Position numbers and translations under genes: made by a program. The notes under the pieces are model-generated. The model saw only the letters and a list, made by a program, of their open reading frames with translations. It made no database searches and was not told the origin of the DNA. From JALYXV01 sp963733505 (lineage in GTDB: Bacteria > Actinomycetota > Acidimicrobiia > Acidimicrobiales > Palsa-688): a DNA stretch of 64,000 nucleotides. The stretch's first letter is position 1. Every line of letters begins with the position of its first letter. The DNA is taken from assembly GCA_963733505.1 (NCBI GenBank), contig CAVTDW010000001.1:62001-126000 (forward strand), in the 5' to 3' direction. Positions 1 to 9,417 of this stretch are shown here, piece by piece.

Positions 1-849
1 AGGGTGGTCGCCATCTCCTCCGGCAAAGGCGGGGTGGGGAAGAGCTCGGTAACGGTCAACCTGGCCGCGACCTTGGCGGCCCGAGGCCACACCGTCGGGC
101 TGTTGGACGCCGACATCGCGGGGTTCTCGGTGCCTCGCATGCTCGGGATCGACGGCCAGATCTCGGCCGAGGCCAACGAGGACCATCCCGAGCGACCCCG
201 GATGCGCCCCATCGAGAAACGGATCGGCGCCGGCCTGGTCAAGGTCTTGTCCATGGGCTTCTTGTCGCCCGAGGACGAGGCGATCATGTGGCGCGGCCTG
301 ATGCTCAACCGGGCGGTCCAGCACTTCCTCGAGGATGCGGTGTGGGGCGACCTCGACTACCTGCTGGTCGACATGCCCCCGGGGACCGGTGACATCCAGA
401 TGGGCCTGGCCCGGATGCTCCCCCGAACCGAGATGATCATCGTGACCACGCCCGCGCTGGCGGCCCAGAAGGTCGCCGTCCGGGCCGCCGACATGGCCCG
501 CAAGGGCTACCTGCGGGTGGTCGGCGTGGTCGAGAACATGAGCGGATTCACCTGCGAGCACGGCGACACCTACGAGCTGTTCGGCAGCGGCGGCGGCCAG
601 CGACTGGCGGACGAGATCGGTGCGCCACTGCTGGGCCGCATCCCCCTCGAACCGGCGGTTTCCGCGGGCGGCGACGAGGGGAAGCCGGCGGCGCTCGGCG
701 GCGGGCGGGTGGCGGCCGCCTTCTCGGCGCTGGCCGACGCGGTCATCGAGGCCGTTCCGGTCGTCGAGATGCAGGATTGCACCGCCCGCATCCTCGACCT
801 GGTCCACGCCGCAGTCGCGGAGAAGGACGAGGACTCGGCTCGGCGCTGA
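1..849 (+). CDS. Mrp/ApbC-type P-loop ATPase, 5' end outside window
   Basis: Fe-S cluster carrier/scaffold ATPase of the Mrp/NBP35/ApbC family, expected in the cytosol. A deviant Walker A motif GKGGVGKS lies about 7 residues after position 4, followed by DADIAGFSVPRMLG and the family motif DMPPGTGD near residue 124. Family members usually carry an N-terminal MIP18/DUF59 domain of about 100 residues, so the GTG at position 4 is probably internal and the true start lies left of the window. The usual C-terminal CxxC is incomplete: FTCEHGD keeps only one Cys. The gene ends 11 bp before the convergent ABC permease. Confidence 0.88.
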   Translation, partial: RVVAISSGKGGVGKSSVTVNLAATLAARGHTVGLLDADIAGFSVPRMLGIDGQISAEANEDHPERPRMRPIEKRIGAGLVKVLSMGFLSPEDEAIMWRGLMLNRAVQHFLEDAVWGDLDYLLVDMPPGTGDIQMGLARMLPRTEMIIVTTPALAAQKVAVRAADMARKGYLRVVGVVENMSGFTCEHGDTYELFGSGGGQRLADEIGAPLLGRIPLEPAVSAGGDEGKPAALGGGRVAAAFSALADAVIEAVPVVEMQDCTARILDLVHAAVAEKDEDSARR

Positions 850-860
850 GCGGGCGCCGG

Positions 861-3800
861 TCAGTCGTTGATCCGCAGGGCCACCGCGGGGCGGATCCGA
901 GAGGCCTGGATGGCGGGCGCCGCGGTGGCGAAGAGCGAGGCGATGTAGGTCACGACGACCAGGATCGCCAGCTGGGCCCACGGCACGGTGAACGCCGTGC
1001 CGCTTCCGAAGCTGCCGCTGTTCACTAGCCGCCAGGCGGTGACGAGTGCCAGCGCGACGCCGATGAAGATCCCCTCGAGCGCGATGAAGCTGCTCTCGGC
1101 CAGGAACGCCCGGCGCACCGCCACCGAGCTGAAACCCAGCGCCCGCAATACCCCGACCTCGCGCCGGCGCTCGCGAACCGCCCGCACCATCACCACCCCG
1201 AGGCCGGCGATCCCGACCAGAAGGCCCAGGGCGACGTAGCCCCGGATCAGGGTCAGGAACTGGCTCTGGATCGAGAACTGGTCGTTCACCAACTTCCGGA
1301 ACGATGCCGCGTCGGCACCGTTGGCGACGTAGCGGCCGTTGATGGCGCTGGCCAACGAGTCGTTGTCGGTGCCCGCAGCCGTGGAGACAAACAGCAGGTT
1401 GGAGCTCGACCGGGCTCCGAACACCCGGTCGCTCAACGTCCGGGCCAGATAGACGTGGTCGGCCCCGTCGTAGAAGGAGTCACTGACGATCCCGATGACA
1501 GTGAGCCGGACGAGCTGGCCGGTGATCGAGTCGCGCATGGTCACGGCGTCGCCCGCGCTGGGTTCGTTATTGCTCGGCCCGAAGCCGTTGCCTCCGAAGT
1601 CCCGGCCCACGATGATCTTGGTCGGGTCGGCCGCCGCCGCTCGATAGACGTCGCCTTGGGTCGCGTACTGCGAAGACCAGGCGTGCAGGTCGGGGGAGCC
1701 GTGGCCGACGAAGGAGTCGTCGTAGCCGACCGTGGTGAAGGTGTTGAACTTCCCGCTATCGCCCAGCCTGAAGTCGACGGGAACGGCGGCCGTCGGTGCC
1801 ACCACGGTGACCTTGTCGGACAGCTGCTGGACGCCGGCGACGGGTACCGGCTCGGCCGCGTTGGAGTCCACGATGATGGCCGCGCCGCCGCCCACCTTGC
1901 GGATCTGGTCGTTGATCTGGCCACTGAAGAAGTTGGAGATCGTCGTCAGCAGCACCAGGACGAAGACGATGATGGCGTACATGGCGAGCAGCAGACCGGT
2001 GCGGAACCGCTTGGCCAGCGGGTAGGCCAAACCGAGGCGCAGCGACATGTTGCGGGCCCCACCGCCTATGGCGCGAATGGCTGCGCCGATCGTGCGCTGG
2101 TTGAACGTCACCAGCAGCACCGCGAAGACATTGAGGATCACGCCCTGGACGAAGAAGACCGCGATTCCGGCCTTCTCGAAGGCGTCGTGGAGGATCCCGA
2201 AGACGGCCACGGACCAGACGATCACCGCGGCCGAAATGACCGTTACCGTCGGTCGGGTGGGCAGCCAGCCGAGGGACAGCGAGCGACAGACCAACCCCGA
2301 GCAGGGCCGGGCCAACCAGGGCCAGGACGGCCGAGCTCCCTGCGATGCCGACGATCGTCAATGCCACACCGACCACCGTCAGGACGCCGCCGGGGATTGC
2401 GATCCACAGACTGCGCCCGTCATGGGGCGGTTCGGGCAGGTCCCGGATCGCCCGGATGACATTGAGCCGGGACATGAAGAACGACGTGACCACCACGGTC
2501 AACAGGGCCACGACGAAGCCGAACATGAAGCCCGCCTGCAGGCTGCGCCGGGTGACCGCGAACTGCAGGCTGAGCGTCGACCGTCCGCCGCCGGCCTGGT
2601 TGAAGATCCGCGAGGTGGCGGTGATCACAAGTCGCCCGATGCCCACCCCGACGAGCATTCCGGCCAACGCCGACACCAGGGTGTACAGCCACCCTTCCAG
2701 CGAGAACGAGCCGACCAAGCTGGCCCGCCGCAGTCCTACGGCCCGCAACATGCCGAGGGTCTGCTTCCGTTCCTGGGCCAGCATCACGAAGATGTTGATC
2801 AGCAGCAAGACGCCGACGGCGACACTGAAGTAGCCGAAGGTCTGGAACAGCTGGCTGAAGCCTTTGCCGGCCGTGTCGGCGATGTCGACCAAATCCTTTT
2901 TGGCGTCTTGCACCTGCGCCGGGAGGCCGTGCAAGGCGGACACCAACTCGGAGTGAACCGACGACGTGCGCCGGATCCCGCCCGTCACATTTCCCACATT
3001 CGACACCGCGAAGATCGACAGCGGCGGGGCCGACGTGCTCCCCGCCGGGCCGGCCGACTGAAGGGCGGTCAGCGTTCCCGTCGGTACGAACAAGTTGGGC
3101 GACGAACTGCCTCTGAAGGCGGAGAAGGAGGTCAGGCCCGCCACACCGAGCCGGGGCAGCACGCGATCGACGCGGAGGGTGCGCGAGGCGCCGTAGGCGA
3201 AGACCGTGACGGGGTCGCCGACCCTGACGCCGAGCGTCTGGGCCAGGTCGGTCCCGATGGCCGCGTTGTCACCGGTCGGGGTCGGGCCGGCGATGCCGGT
3301 GGCCGACGGGTCGCCGCCGAAGGTCCGGGCGGCGGCGAAGTCGGTTTCGAGGATCTGGGCCCGGGGCTCGGCGCGGGGGGCGGAACCGCCGGTGGACACC
3401 GCGGCCTGGAGGGCGAGCAGCGAGAGCCGGCCGTCGATGCCGGTGATGTTCGCCTGGTTGATGGCGTCGGCCACCTGCTGGCCCGATTGGGGCCCGTTGG
3501 CCAGGACGACTTCGTCCACCGGTCCCAGCTGGGTGTAGGCCGAGCGGTGGATGGACGCCGTCAGGGTGTCGCCGACCACGTAGGAGCTGGTGATGATGGC
3601 CGTCCCGAGCAGGGCGCCCATCACGATGAGCACCGTCTCGCGGGGCCGCCGTGAGGCGTTGCGGATGGCGAGTCGCCGCAAGATGGGCTTGCGGATCAGG
3701 ATGTAGATGAACGGCAGCGAGAGGATCACGGCCGGGACGGGGATCAGTCCGACGGCCACCAGGGCCAGCGCCGCGATGACGGCGATGATCCCCACCAGCC

Positions 3801-3903
3801 GCTCGGTGCGCGCCGGGCTCGGGCGGGGCTCGGCCCGATCGGTCGGTACCGGCGGGAGAGGTGGGGGGGCGGGGGGCGCCGGGGGGGCGGTTGCGGTCGT
3901 CAT
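861..3903 (-). CDS. ABC transporter permease, FtsX/MacB type, with one apparent frameshift
   Basis: Large permease of a LolCDE/MacB-like exporter. It has a Pro-rich cytosolic N-terminus, several membrane segments and two FtsX repeats; the second ends with a typical RERRREVGVLRALG coupling motif. Two reading frames are needed. The first runs from the ATG at 3903 to about 2250. The second continues to the TGA at 861 with the membrane segment starting TVTVISAAV. The join lies near 2245-2260, where PRLAAHPT of one frame abuts TVTV of the other, giving about 1010 residues if repaired. Its ATG overlaps the stop of the ATP-binding gene (ATGA), so the two are one translationally coupled operon. Substrate unknown; lipid or lipoprotein export is typical of the family. 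Confidence 0.85.
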
Positions 3904-4634
3904 GCGCGGAGGCGTTCATCGGAGACGATGCGCCCGTCGCGCACCTCGATTCGGCGTTCCGCGGTGGCGCCGATCTCCTTGTCGTGGGTGACCAGGATGA
4001 TGGTGAGGCCCTCGTGGTGCAGCTCCTCGAGGAGTCCCATCACCTGGGCTGCGGTCTCGGTGTCGAGATTGCCCGTGGGCTCGTCCGCCCACACGATCTT
4101 GGGCTGGCCCGCCAGCGCTCGGGCGATCGTCACCCGCTGCTGTTCCCCGCCGGACAGCTCAGGTGGTCGGTGGTTGAGGCGGTGGCCGAGCCCGACCCGG
4201 GTGAGGGTCGACTGGGCCGCCGCCCGGGCCTTTCGGGGGGCGGCGCCGGCCAAGAGCAAGGGGAGCTCCACGTTCTCGGTGGCGGTGAACACCGGGATCA
4301 GGTTGAACGCCTGGAAGATGAAACCCATGGCCTTGGCCCGGTGCGCCGTCCGCCGGCCGTCGCTCATGGCGGTCAGATCTTCACCGTCGATCTCGATGCG
4401 GCCCTGGTCGATCTCGTCGAGACCGGACAGGCAGTTGAGCAGCGTCGTCTTGCCCGAGCCGGATGGCCCCATCACCGCCAGGAACTGGCCCGCGTCCACC
4501 ACCAGGTCGATGTCCCGGAGGGCCTCGACCGACTCGGCCCCGGTCCGGTACACCTTCGAGACGCCCGATGCCACCAGGATGGGCGGCCGGGTCCCGGTGG
4601 GCGCGCCGGTAGCACGATCAACTTCGGTTTGCAC
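3900..4634 (-). CDS. ABC transporter ATP-binding protein, LolD/MacB family
   Basis: Nucleotide-binding subunit of 244 residues that powers the adjacent FtsX-type permease at the cytoplasmic membrane face. Motifs in order: Walker A GPSGSGKTT at 56-64, Q-loop FIFQAFNL near 105, signature LSGGEQQR at 160-167, Walker B IVWADEPTG at 180-188, and the H-loop LVTHD. Length and motif spacing are normal for the family. The stop overlaps the permease start. The gene opens a two-gene operon divergent from the degenerate-protease gene across about 200 bp. Confidence 0.95.
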   Translation of the reverse strand: MQTEVDRATGAPTGTRPPILVASGVSKVYRTGAESVEALRDIDLVVDAGQFLAVMGPSGSGKTTLLNCLSGLDEIDQGRIEIDGEDLTAMSDGRRTAHRAKAMGFIFQAFNLIPVFTATENVELPLLLAGAAPRKARAAAQSTLTRVGLGHRLNHRPPELSGGEQQRVTIARALAGQPKIVWADEPTGNLDTETAAQVMGLLEELHHEGLTIILVTHDKEIGATAERRIEVRDGRIVSDERLRA

Positions 4635-4836
4635 CCGAACAGAGTAAAGGGTCGACTTGTCGGTCGTGCCCGATTTTCAGCCTTTGTTCAGCTTTCCGGT
4701 CGGGAGCCGGGGCGCGGCCGGGGTGGGAGACGGGCGCTGCAACCTCGACCGGATCGCCGGGGCGTTACGGTTGGCAAATGGGGACCTACACCAGTAGCGC
4801 TCGGATCCGTCGCCTCCGCACTGAGGATCAGGGCTC

Positions 4837-5742
4837 GTGATGAACCGGGTATCGGGCCGCTCGGTCCGGGAGCGGCTGGTTCCACGCACTGCCGCGGGCG
4901 TGGCCGCGGTCGTGCTGGCAGCCGCATTCGGCTCCGCCTTCAGTGGCGCCATCTTGTACTCGTACTACGAGTACCGGCTGCAAAAGACCAACGACCGCGT
5001 GAACACCCTGATCAACACCTACCAGAAGCAGTTCGAGAGCGCCTCCGGCGACCTGGCCAACCAGGCCAACCAGGCCAAGGCCCAGATCGACAGCGCGTTG
5101 GGGCCGCTGAATGCCCTGAGCGGCACCGCCCTCCAGAACCTCGACAAGAAGCTGGCGCCGTCGCTGTTCTTCGTTTCGACGCTCGATCAGAACGGGCAGG
5201 CGTCGGTCGGCACCGCGTTCGCCATCGCGTCGGATTCCAGCCAGACGCTGCTCCTGACCTCGTACACCACGATCGCGGCGGCGACCAAGAAGCCGGGACC
5301 GCCGGTAACGGTCCGCCAGGGCGGTGCCACCACCACCGTGACGGTGTACAACTGGGACCCGACGACCGACCTGGCCCTGATCCTGCTGCCCAAGGGCAAC
5401 ACGCCCGCCCTCCAGCCGGCGCCGGAATCGCCCGGTCCGCAGATCGGTGACCGGCTCTTCAGCGTCGCCGGCATCGGCTCACTCGGAGCCCAGGCGACTC
5501 AGGGCACGATCAGCGACGTGTCGGCGCAAGGGGTTCAGCACACCGCACCCGTCGGGCCGGCCTTCCAGGGCGGACCGATGGTCAATGCCGAGGGCCAGGT
5601 CGTGGCCGTGGCATCGCGGGGGTACGCCCCGTTGAACTTCCAGAGCGACTCGGTGTGGTTTGCGCCCATGATCCGGGCCGCGTGCAGCCGGGTGTTGACC
5701 TGCCCGAACGGCACCCTTTCAGGGCCCGGCGCCCACAGCTAA
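4837..5742 (+). CDS. Membrane-anchored trypsin/HtrA-fold protein, probably catalytically dead
   Basis: 301 residues: a basic N-terminus, one membrane anchor at about 18-41, a coiled stretch at 48-105 rich in Gln and Asn, then a trypsin-like domain at 108-290. The domain keeps the Asp-bearing strand TDLALI near 177. Where active HtrA enzymes have an AHV histidine motif it reads LTSYTTI (141-146), and the nucleophile motif GNSGGP reads AFQGGP (243-248). I infer loss of protease activity, leaving a binding or sensing role outside the membrane. Translation can start at GTG 4837 or the next codon ATG 4840, with a GAGG about 12 bases upstream. No PDZ domain is visible. It converges with the penicillin-binding protein gene, which suggests a cell-wall context. 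Confidence 0.72.
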   Translation: MMNRVSGRSVRERLVPRTAAGVAAVVLAAAFGSAFSGAILYSYYEYRLQKTNDRVNTLINTYQKQFESASGDLANQANQAKAQIDSALGPLNALSGTALQNLDKKLAPSLFFVSTLDQNGQASVGTAFAIASDSSQTLLLTSYTTIAAATKKPGPPVTVRQGGATTTVTVYNWDPTTDLALILLPKGNTPALQPAPESPGPQIGDRLFSVAGIGSLGAQATQGTISDVSAQGVQHTAPVGPAFQGGPMVNAEGQVVAVASRGYAPLNFQSDSVWFAPMIRAACSRVLTCPNGTLSGPGAHS

Positions 5743-5769
5743 GGCCCGGGCCGACAGGTCGGCTGCGCC

Positions 5770-8011
5770 TTAGGGGCGCGTCGTGCTGGTAGTGGTCGAG
5801 CCGAACACCGGAGGGATCCCGGTGGTGGTCGGTGTCGTCGGCGGGGGGACGGCGTTCGGTGCCACCGGACCGACGATATAGGGACCCCCGAGAGGTGTGT
5901 CGGCCGGGGGAATCGGAGCCCCGGGGTTGATGTTGCCCCGTTTCGCGGCGTTCAACTGGTCCGTGAGTGACGCCAGCGGCGGTGGCTGGCTGAAATCGGT
6001 AGGAGCCACTTTGGCCAGCGCCAGGTTCATGAAGTTCTTCCATGTGGTGGCGGGCACCGTGCCGCCGAACACGTTCCCGACCCCAGGCAGGACCATCGTC
6101 GTTGACTGGTTGTTGGCGTAGCCCATCCAGACCGCGGTCGAGCGGGCGGGCGTGTAGCCGACGAACCAGGCGTTGGTGAACTTGCTCGTCGTCCCGGTCT
6201 TGCCGGCCGCGGGCCGGCCGATGTTGGCCCCCGTGCCCGTCCCCGACGGCGATCACCCCGCGCAGGACGTCGGTGACGTTGTCGGCGATGACGGGGTCGA
6301 TGACCTGGGTCGCGTCGGGCGCCTTGGCGATGTTGTCGACCAGGACCTTGCCGTTGCCGTCGATGATCTTCAGCACCGGCGTCGGGACGGCGCGCAGGCC
6401 ATGGTTGTCGAAGACGCCATAGGCGGACGCCATATCGAGCGGGGAAACGCCGACCTCACCGAGGGCGTACGCCCCGCTGCAGGTGTGGACCTGGGAGCTG
6501 TACCACGCCGAGGTGATGCCGAGCTTCTCGGCCATTTGGGCCACCTGGGTGCAGCCGGTGTCGCGGATCAGCTGGGCGAAGACGGTGTTGATCGACTGTG
6601 CGGTGGCCACCCGCAAGGTGGCGCTGCCGCCCCCTTCACCCTCGTTGTTGGAGATGGTGCAGGGGTTGGTCGGGGTGGCCTTGCAGTTCGGAATCGTGTA
6701 CACCCGAGGCGCCGAGTAGACCTTCGATGGCGGGATGCCCTCGGCGAAGGCGGTGGCCAGCACGAAGGGCTTCCAGGCGGACCCGGGCTGGCGGCCCGCG
6801 ATCCCGGTTCGGCTGGTGATGTAGTTGCCGTTCCAGCAGTCCGCGGGCACCTCGACGGTGACGGTCGGGGCGGGCTTGGGTTCACAGCCGCCCAGGGCCA
6901 GGTTGACCTGGGCGTAGGTACCGGAGCCGCCGAAGTCCCGGCCACCCACGATGGCGTCGACGAAACCCGTCTGCGGCTCGACCGTTGCCAGCGCCATCTC
7001 CAGTGGCGCCTTGGTCCCCTTGAGGGAATTCTGCACCGACTGGTCGGCTTCGGCTTGGACCGCGGGATCCAGCGTGGTCTGGACTCGCAGTCCCCCCTGA
7101 TACACCTGTTCGGGCCCGTACTTCTGGAGCAGGTACCGAAGCAGGTAATCGACGAACGCCGGGTACTTGGGCTTGTCCTGTTGGGGCGGGAAGATGTTCG
7201 TCGTATCAGGGAGGGGGTCAGAGCCGGCGGCCTGGTTGGTCACTGGGGCCGCAGCAGCCGAGTCGTGCACGTCCTGGGTGATGTAGCCCTGTTCGAGCAT
7301 CTTGTCGAGCACCACCTCGCGGCGGGCTTCGGCCCCCGAGGGATTCTCCCGCGGCGCCAGCGTCGTGGGTGCCTGGATGAGCCCGGCCAGCATGGCCGCC
7401 TCGGGCAGGGTGAGTTCGCTGACCGGCGTGCGGAAGTAGTTCTCCGACGCCGCCCCGATGCCGTAGCTGCCGTCGCCGAAGTAGATGGTGTTCAGGTACT
7501 GGAAAAGGATCTCGTCCTTGGAGCTGGCCCGGTCGAGGCGGCTGGCGAGAATGGCTTCCTTGATCTTGCGCGACAGATCGCGTTGCCCGTTGGTGTAGGT
7601 CAACTTGACGTACTGCTGGGTGATGGTCGAGCCACCCTGAACGGTCTTTTCGTTGCGCAGGTCGGCGAAGAGGGCTCGCAGGCTGCCGCGGATGTCGACG
7701 CCACCGTGGTTGTAGAAGTTGCGGTCCTCGATTGCTACCACCGCTTCCTTCAACACCGTCGGGATGTCTTTTTCCGTCACCGGGATGCGCTGGTCGAACT
7801 GGTGGAAGGTGGCGATCAGGTTGCCGTTGCGGTCGAAGACCTGGGTGGGTGCGATCGACACGATGGGCTTCGGTGGCGGAATGGTCGCGGGCAGAGGCAG
7901 GAAGATGAGCGCGCCGAGGATCGTGACGACCACGGCGATGGGGACGACAACCGAAACCGTGACGAGGAGAAGGACCGAATCGACGACGATCCGGGCCGGG
8001 CGAGGAAGCAT
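5770..8011 (-). CDS. Bifunctional class A penicillin-binding protein, with one apparent frameshift
   Basis: Peptidoglycan glycosyltransferase and transpeptidase. A membrane anchor at about 12-40 is followed by a GT51 domain with EDRNFYNHGG (95-104) and GGSTITQQ. The transpeptidase domain shows SAWK (411-414) and SIN (473-475). The third motif, KTGTT, is encoded in another frame, because the CCCC at 6241-6244 appears to hold one extra base. Removing it restores VGTGTG...KTGTT and a Pro/Thr-rich tail ending at 5770. Neither frame alone encodes a working enzyme. Proximity to a WhiB-like gene and paired ArsA ATPases resembles mycobacterial ponA2 and its Streptomyces counterpart. No PASTA domain is visible. 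Confidence 0.9.
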
Positions 8012-8081
8012 CGTGCCCAGAGCTTCGCGCGAGCGGGGAAGCCCGAGGGCCGCGGGTCATGCAACAGGCGCCAATAGGCTC

Positions 8082-9417
8082 ATGTCAGTGCCCCCCCACC
8101 CGCCCTCGGTCGACGCCCTGGCCCGGACCCTGGCCGATGTCGACCTGCCTCACGCCCTCTTGGTCGACGCCGCCCGGGCAGCCATCGCGGCGGGCGATCC
8201 GGCGTCGGCCCGGGACGGCGCCGAAGCCCTGGCCGCGGCGCTGCTGCGGCCGGTCATCAATGCCACCGGCGTCCTCCTGCACACCAACCTGGGCCGGGCT
8301 CCTGCGGCTCCTGCGGCTCCTGCGGCTCCAGGGGCGGCCGGCGGGGGCAGCGGGGCCGGCCCGGTGCGCTACTCCAACTTGGAGTTCGACCTGGCGACGG
8401 GCCGGCGGGGCTCGCGCCAGCGCCATGCTGCCAACGTGCTGGCCCGGGCGGCGGGCGCCGAGGCGGCGCTCGTCGTCAACAACGGCGCCGCCGCCATCCT
8501 CCTCGCCGTCACCGCCCTGGCGAGCGGCCGCGACGTCGTCGTCAGCCGGGGGGAACTCGTCGAGATCGGCGGCGGCTTCCGCGTCCCCGACGTCCTGGCG
8601 GCGTCGGGGGCCCGGATGATCGAAGTAGGGACTACCAACCGCACCGGGGTCGCCGACTACTCCGCCGCCGTCACCGCCGACACCGCCGTCATCCTCAAGG
8701 TCCACCAGTCCAACTACCGCATGGTGGGCTTCACCGCCTCAGCCACCGTCGCCCAGCTGAGTCACCTGAGCCGACTCTCCGCCGACGGTCCGTTGATCGT
8801 CGCCGACATCGGCTCGGGCCTGCTCGACGCCACGACACCGTGGCTGCCCGGCCCCCCACCCGCCTGGCTCCACGGCGAGCCCGCGGCCCGCCAGACGCTG
8901 GCGGCGGGCGCCGCCTTGGTCACCTTCTCGGGCGACAAGCTGCTCGGCGGCCCGCAGGCCGGCGTCCTGGCCGGTCGTCGCGACCTGATCGAGCGCTGCG
9001 CCCGCCACCCCCTCGCCCGAGCCCTGCGGCCCGGCGGCCTGGTCCTCGAGGCGCTCCAGGCGACGGCGCTCGCCTACCTCCGCCGTGACCTGGCGGCCCT
9101 TCCGTTCTGGGCCATGGCCACCCTCCCGGTCAGCGAGCTGCGCGAGCGGGCGCGAGACCCTCGTCACCAACCTCGATCGCGCCGGTATCACCGTCGCCGA
9201 TTGCGCCGCCGTCCCGGGCGGCGGGTCGGTGCCCGGTATGGAAATACCCTCGGCCGGCCTCCTGGTCGGGGGCGACCACACCGCCGCCCTTCGCGCCTGG
9301 TGCCCCCCGATCATCGCCCGGGCCCACGACGGATCGACGGTCTGCGACCTGCGCGCCGTGGATCCCGCCGACGACCCGGTTCTCCAGACGGCACTGGCCG
9401 CGGTCACGCTCCCCTGA
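8082..9417 (+). CDS. selA: L-seryl-tRNA(Sec) selenium transferase, with one apparent frameshift
   Basis: PLP enzyme that converts Ser-tRNA(Sec) to Sec-tRNA(Sec) with selenophosphate. Diagnostic stretches are VINATGVLLHTNLGRAP, YSNLEFDLATGRRGSR, VNNGAAA and the Schiff-base lysine in FSGDKLLGGPQAG (about K286). The start ATG at 8082 precedes MSVPPHPP. The frame breaks at the GGG of 9148-9150: dropping one G joins ELRERA to ETLVTNLDRAGIT and gives the usual C-terminus ending at 9417. A nine-base repeat inserts Ala-Ala-Pro units after HTNLGRAP, where most homologues have a short loop. The stop TGA shares its last base with the selB ATG. Confidence 0.93.
8298..8330 (+). repeat. 9-bp tandem repeat inside selA
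   Basis: GCTCCTGCG is repeated three times, followed by a partial copy. It encodes an Ala-Pro-Ala run in the SelA N-terminal region, directly after the conserved LHTNLGRA motif. It is in frame, so copy-number change would alter only the length of a flexible insert. Confidence 0.8.

Noticed and set aside
2047..3654. Plus-strand 535-codon frame opposite the FtsX-type permease
   Set aside because: Composition is Gly/Arg/Asp/Gln-rich and mirrors codon bias of the real gene; no domain visible.
6173..8077. Plus-strand open frame of about 630 codons opposite the penicillin-binding protein gene
   Set aside because: It is antisense to a clear PBP, rich in Gly/Arg/Val, with no recognisable motif; a shadow frame of GC-rich coding DNA.
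8082..9417. The selA interruption as programmed recoding or a selenocysteine codon
   Set aside because: The break needs a change of frame, not readthrough of an in-frame TGA, and no slippery heptamer with a clear hairpin is seen.
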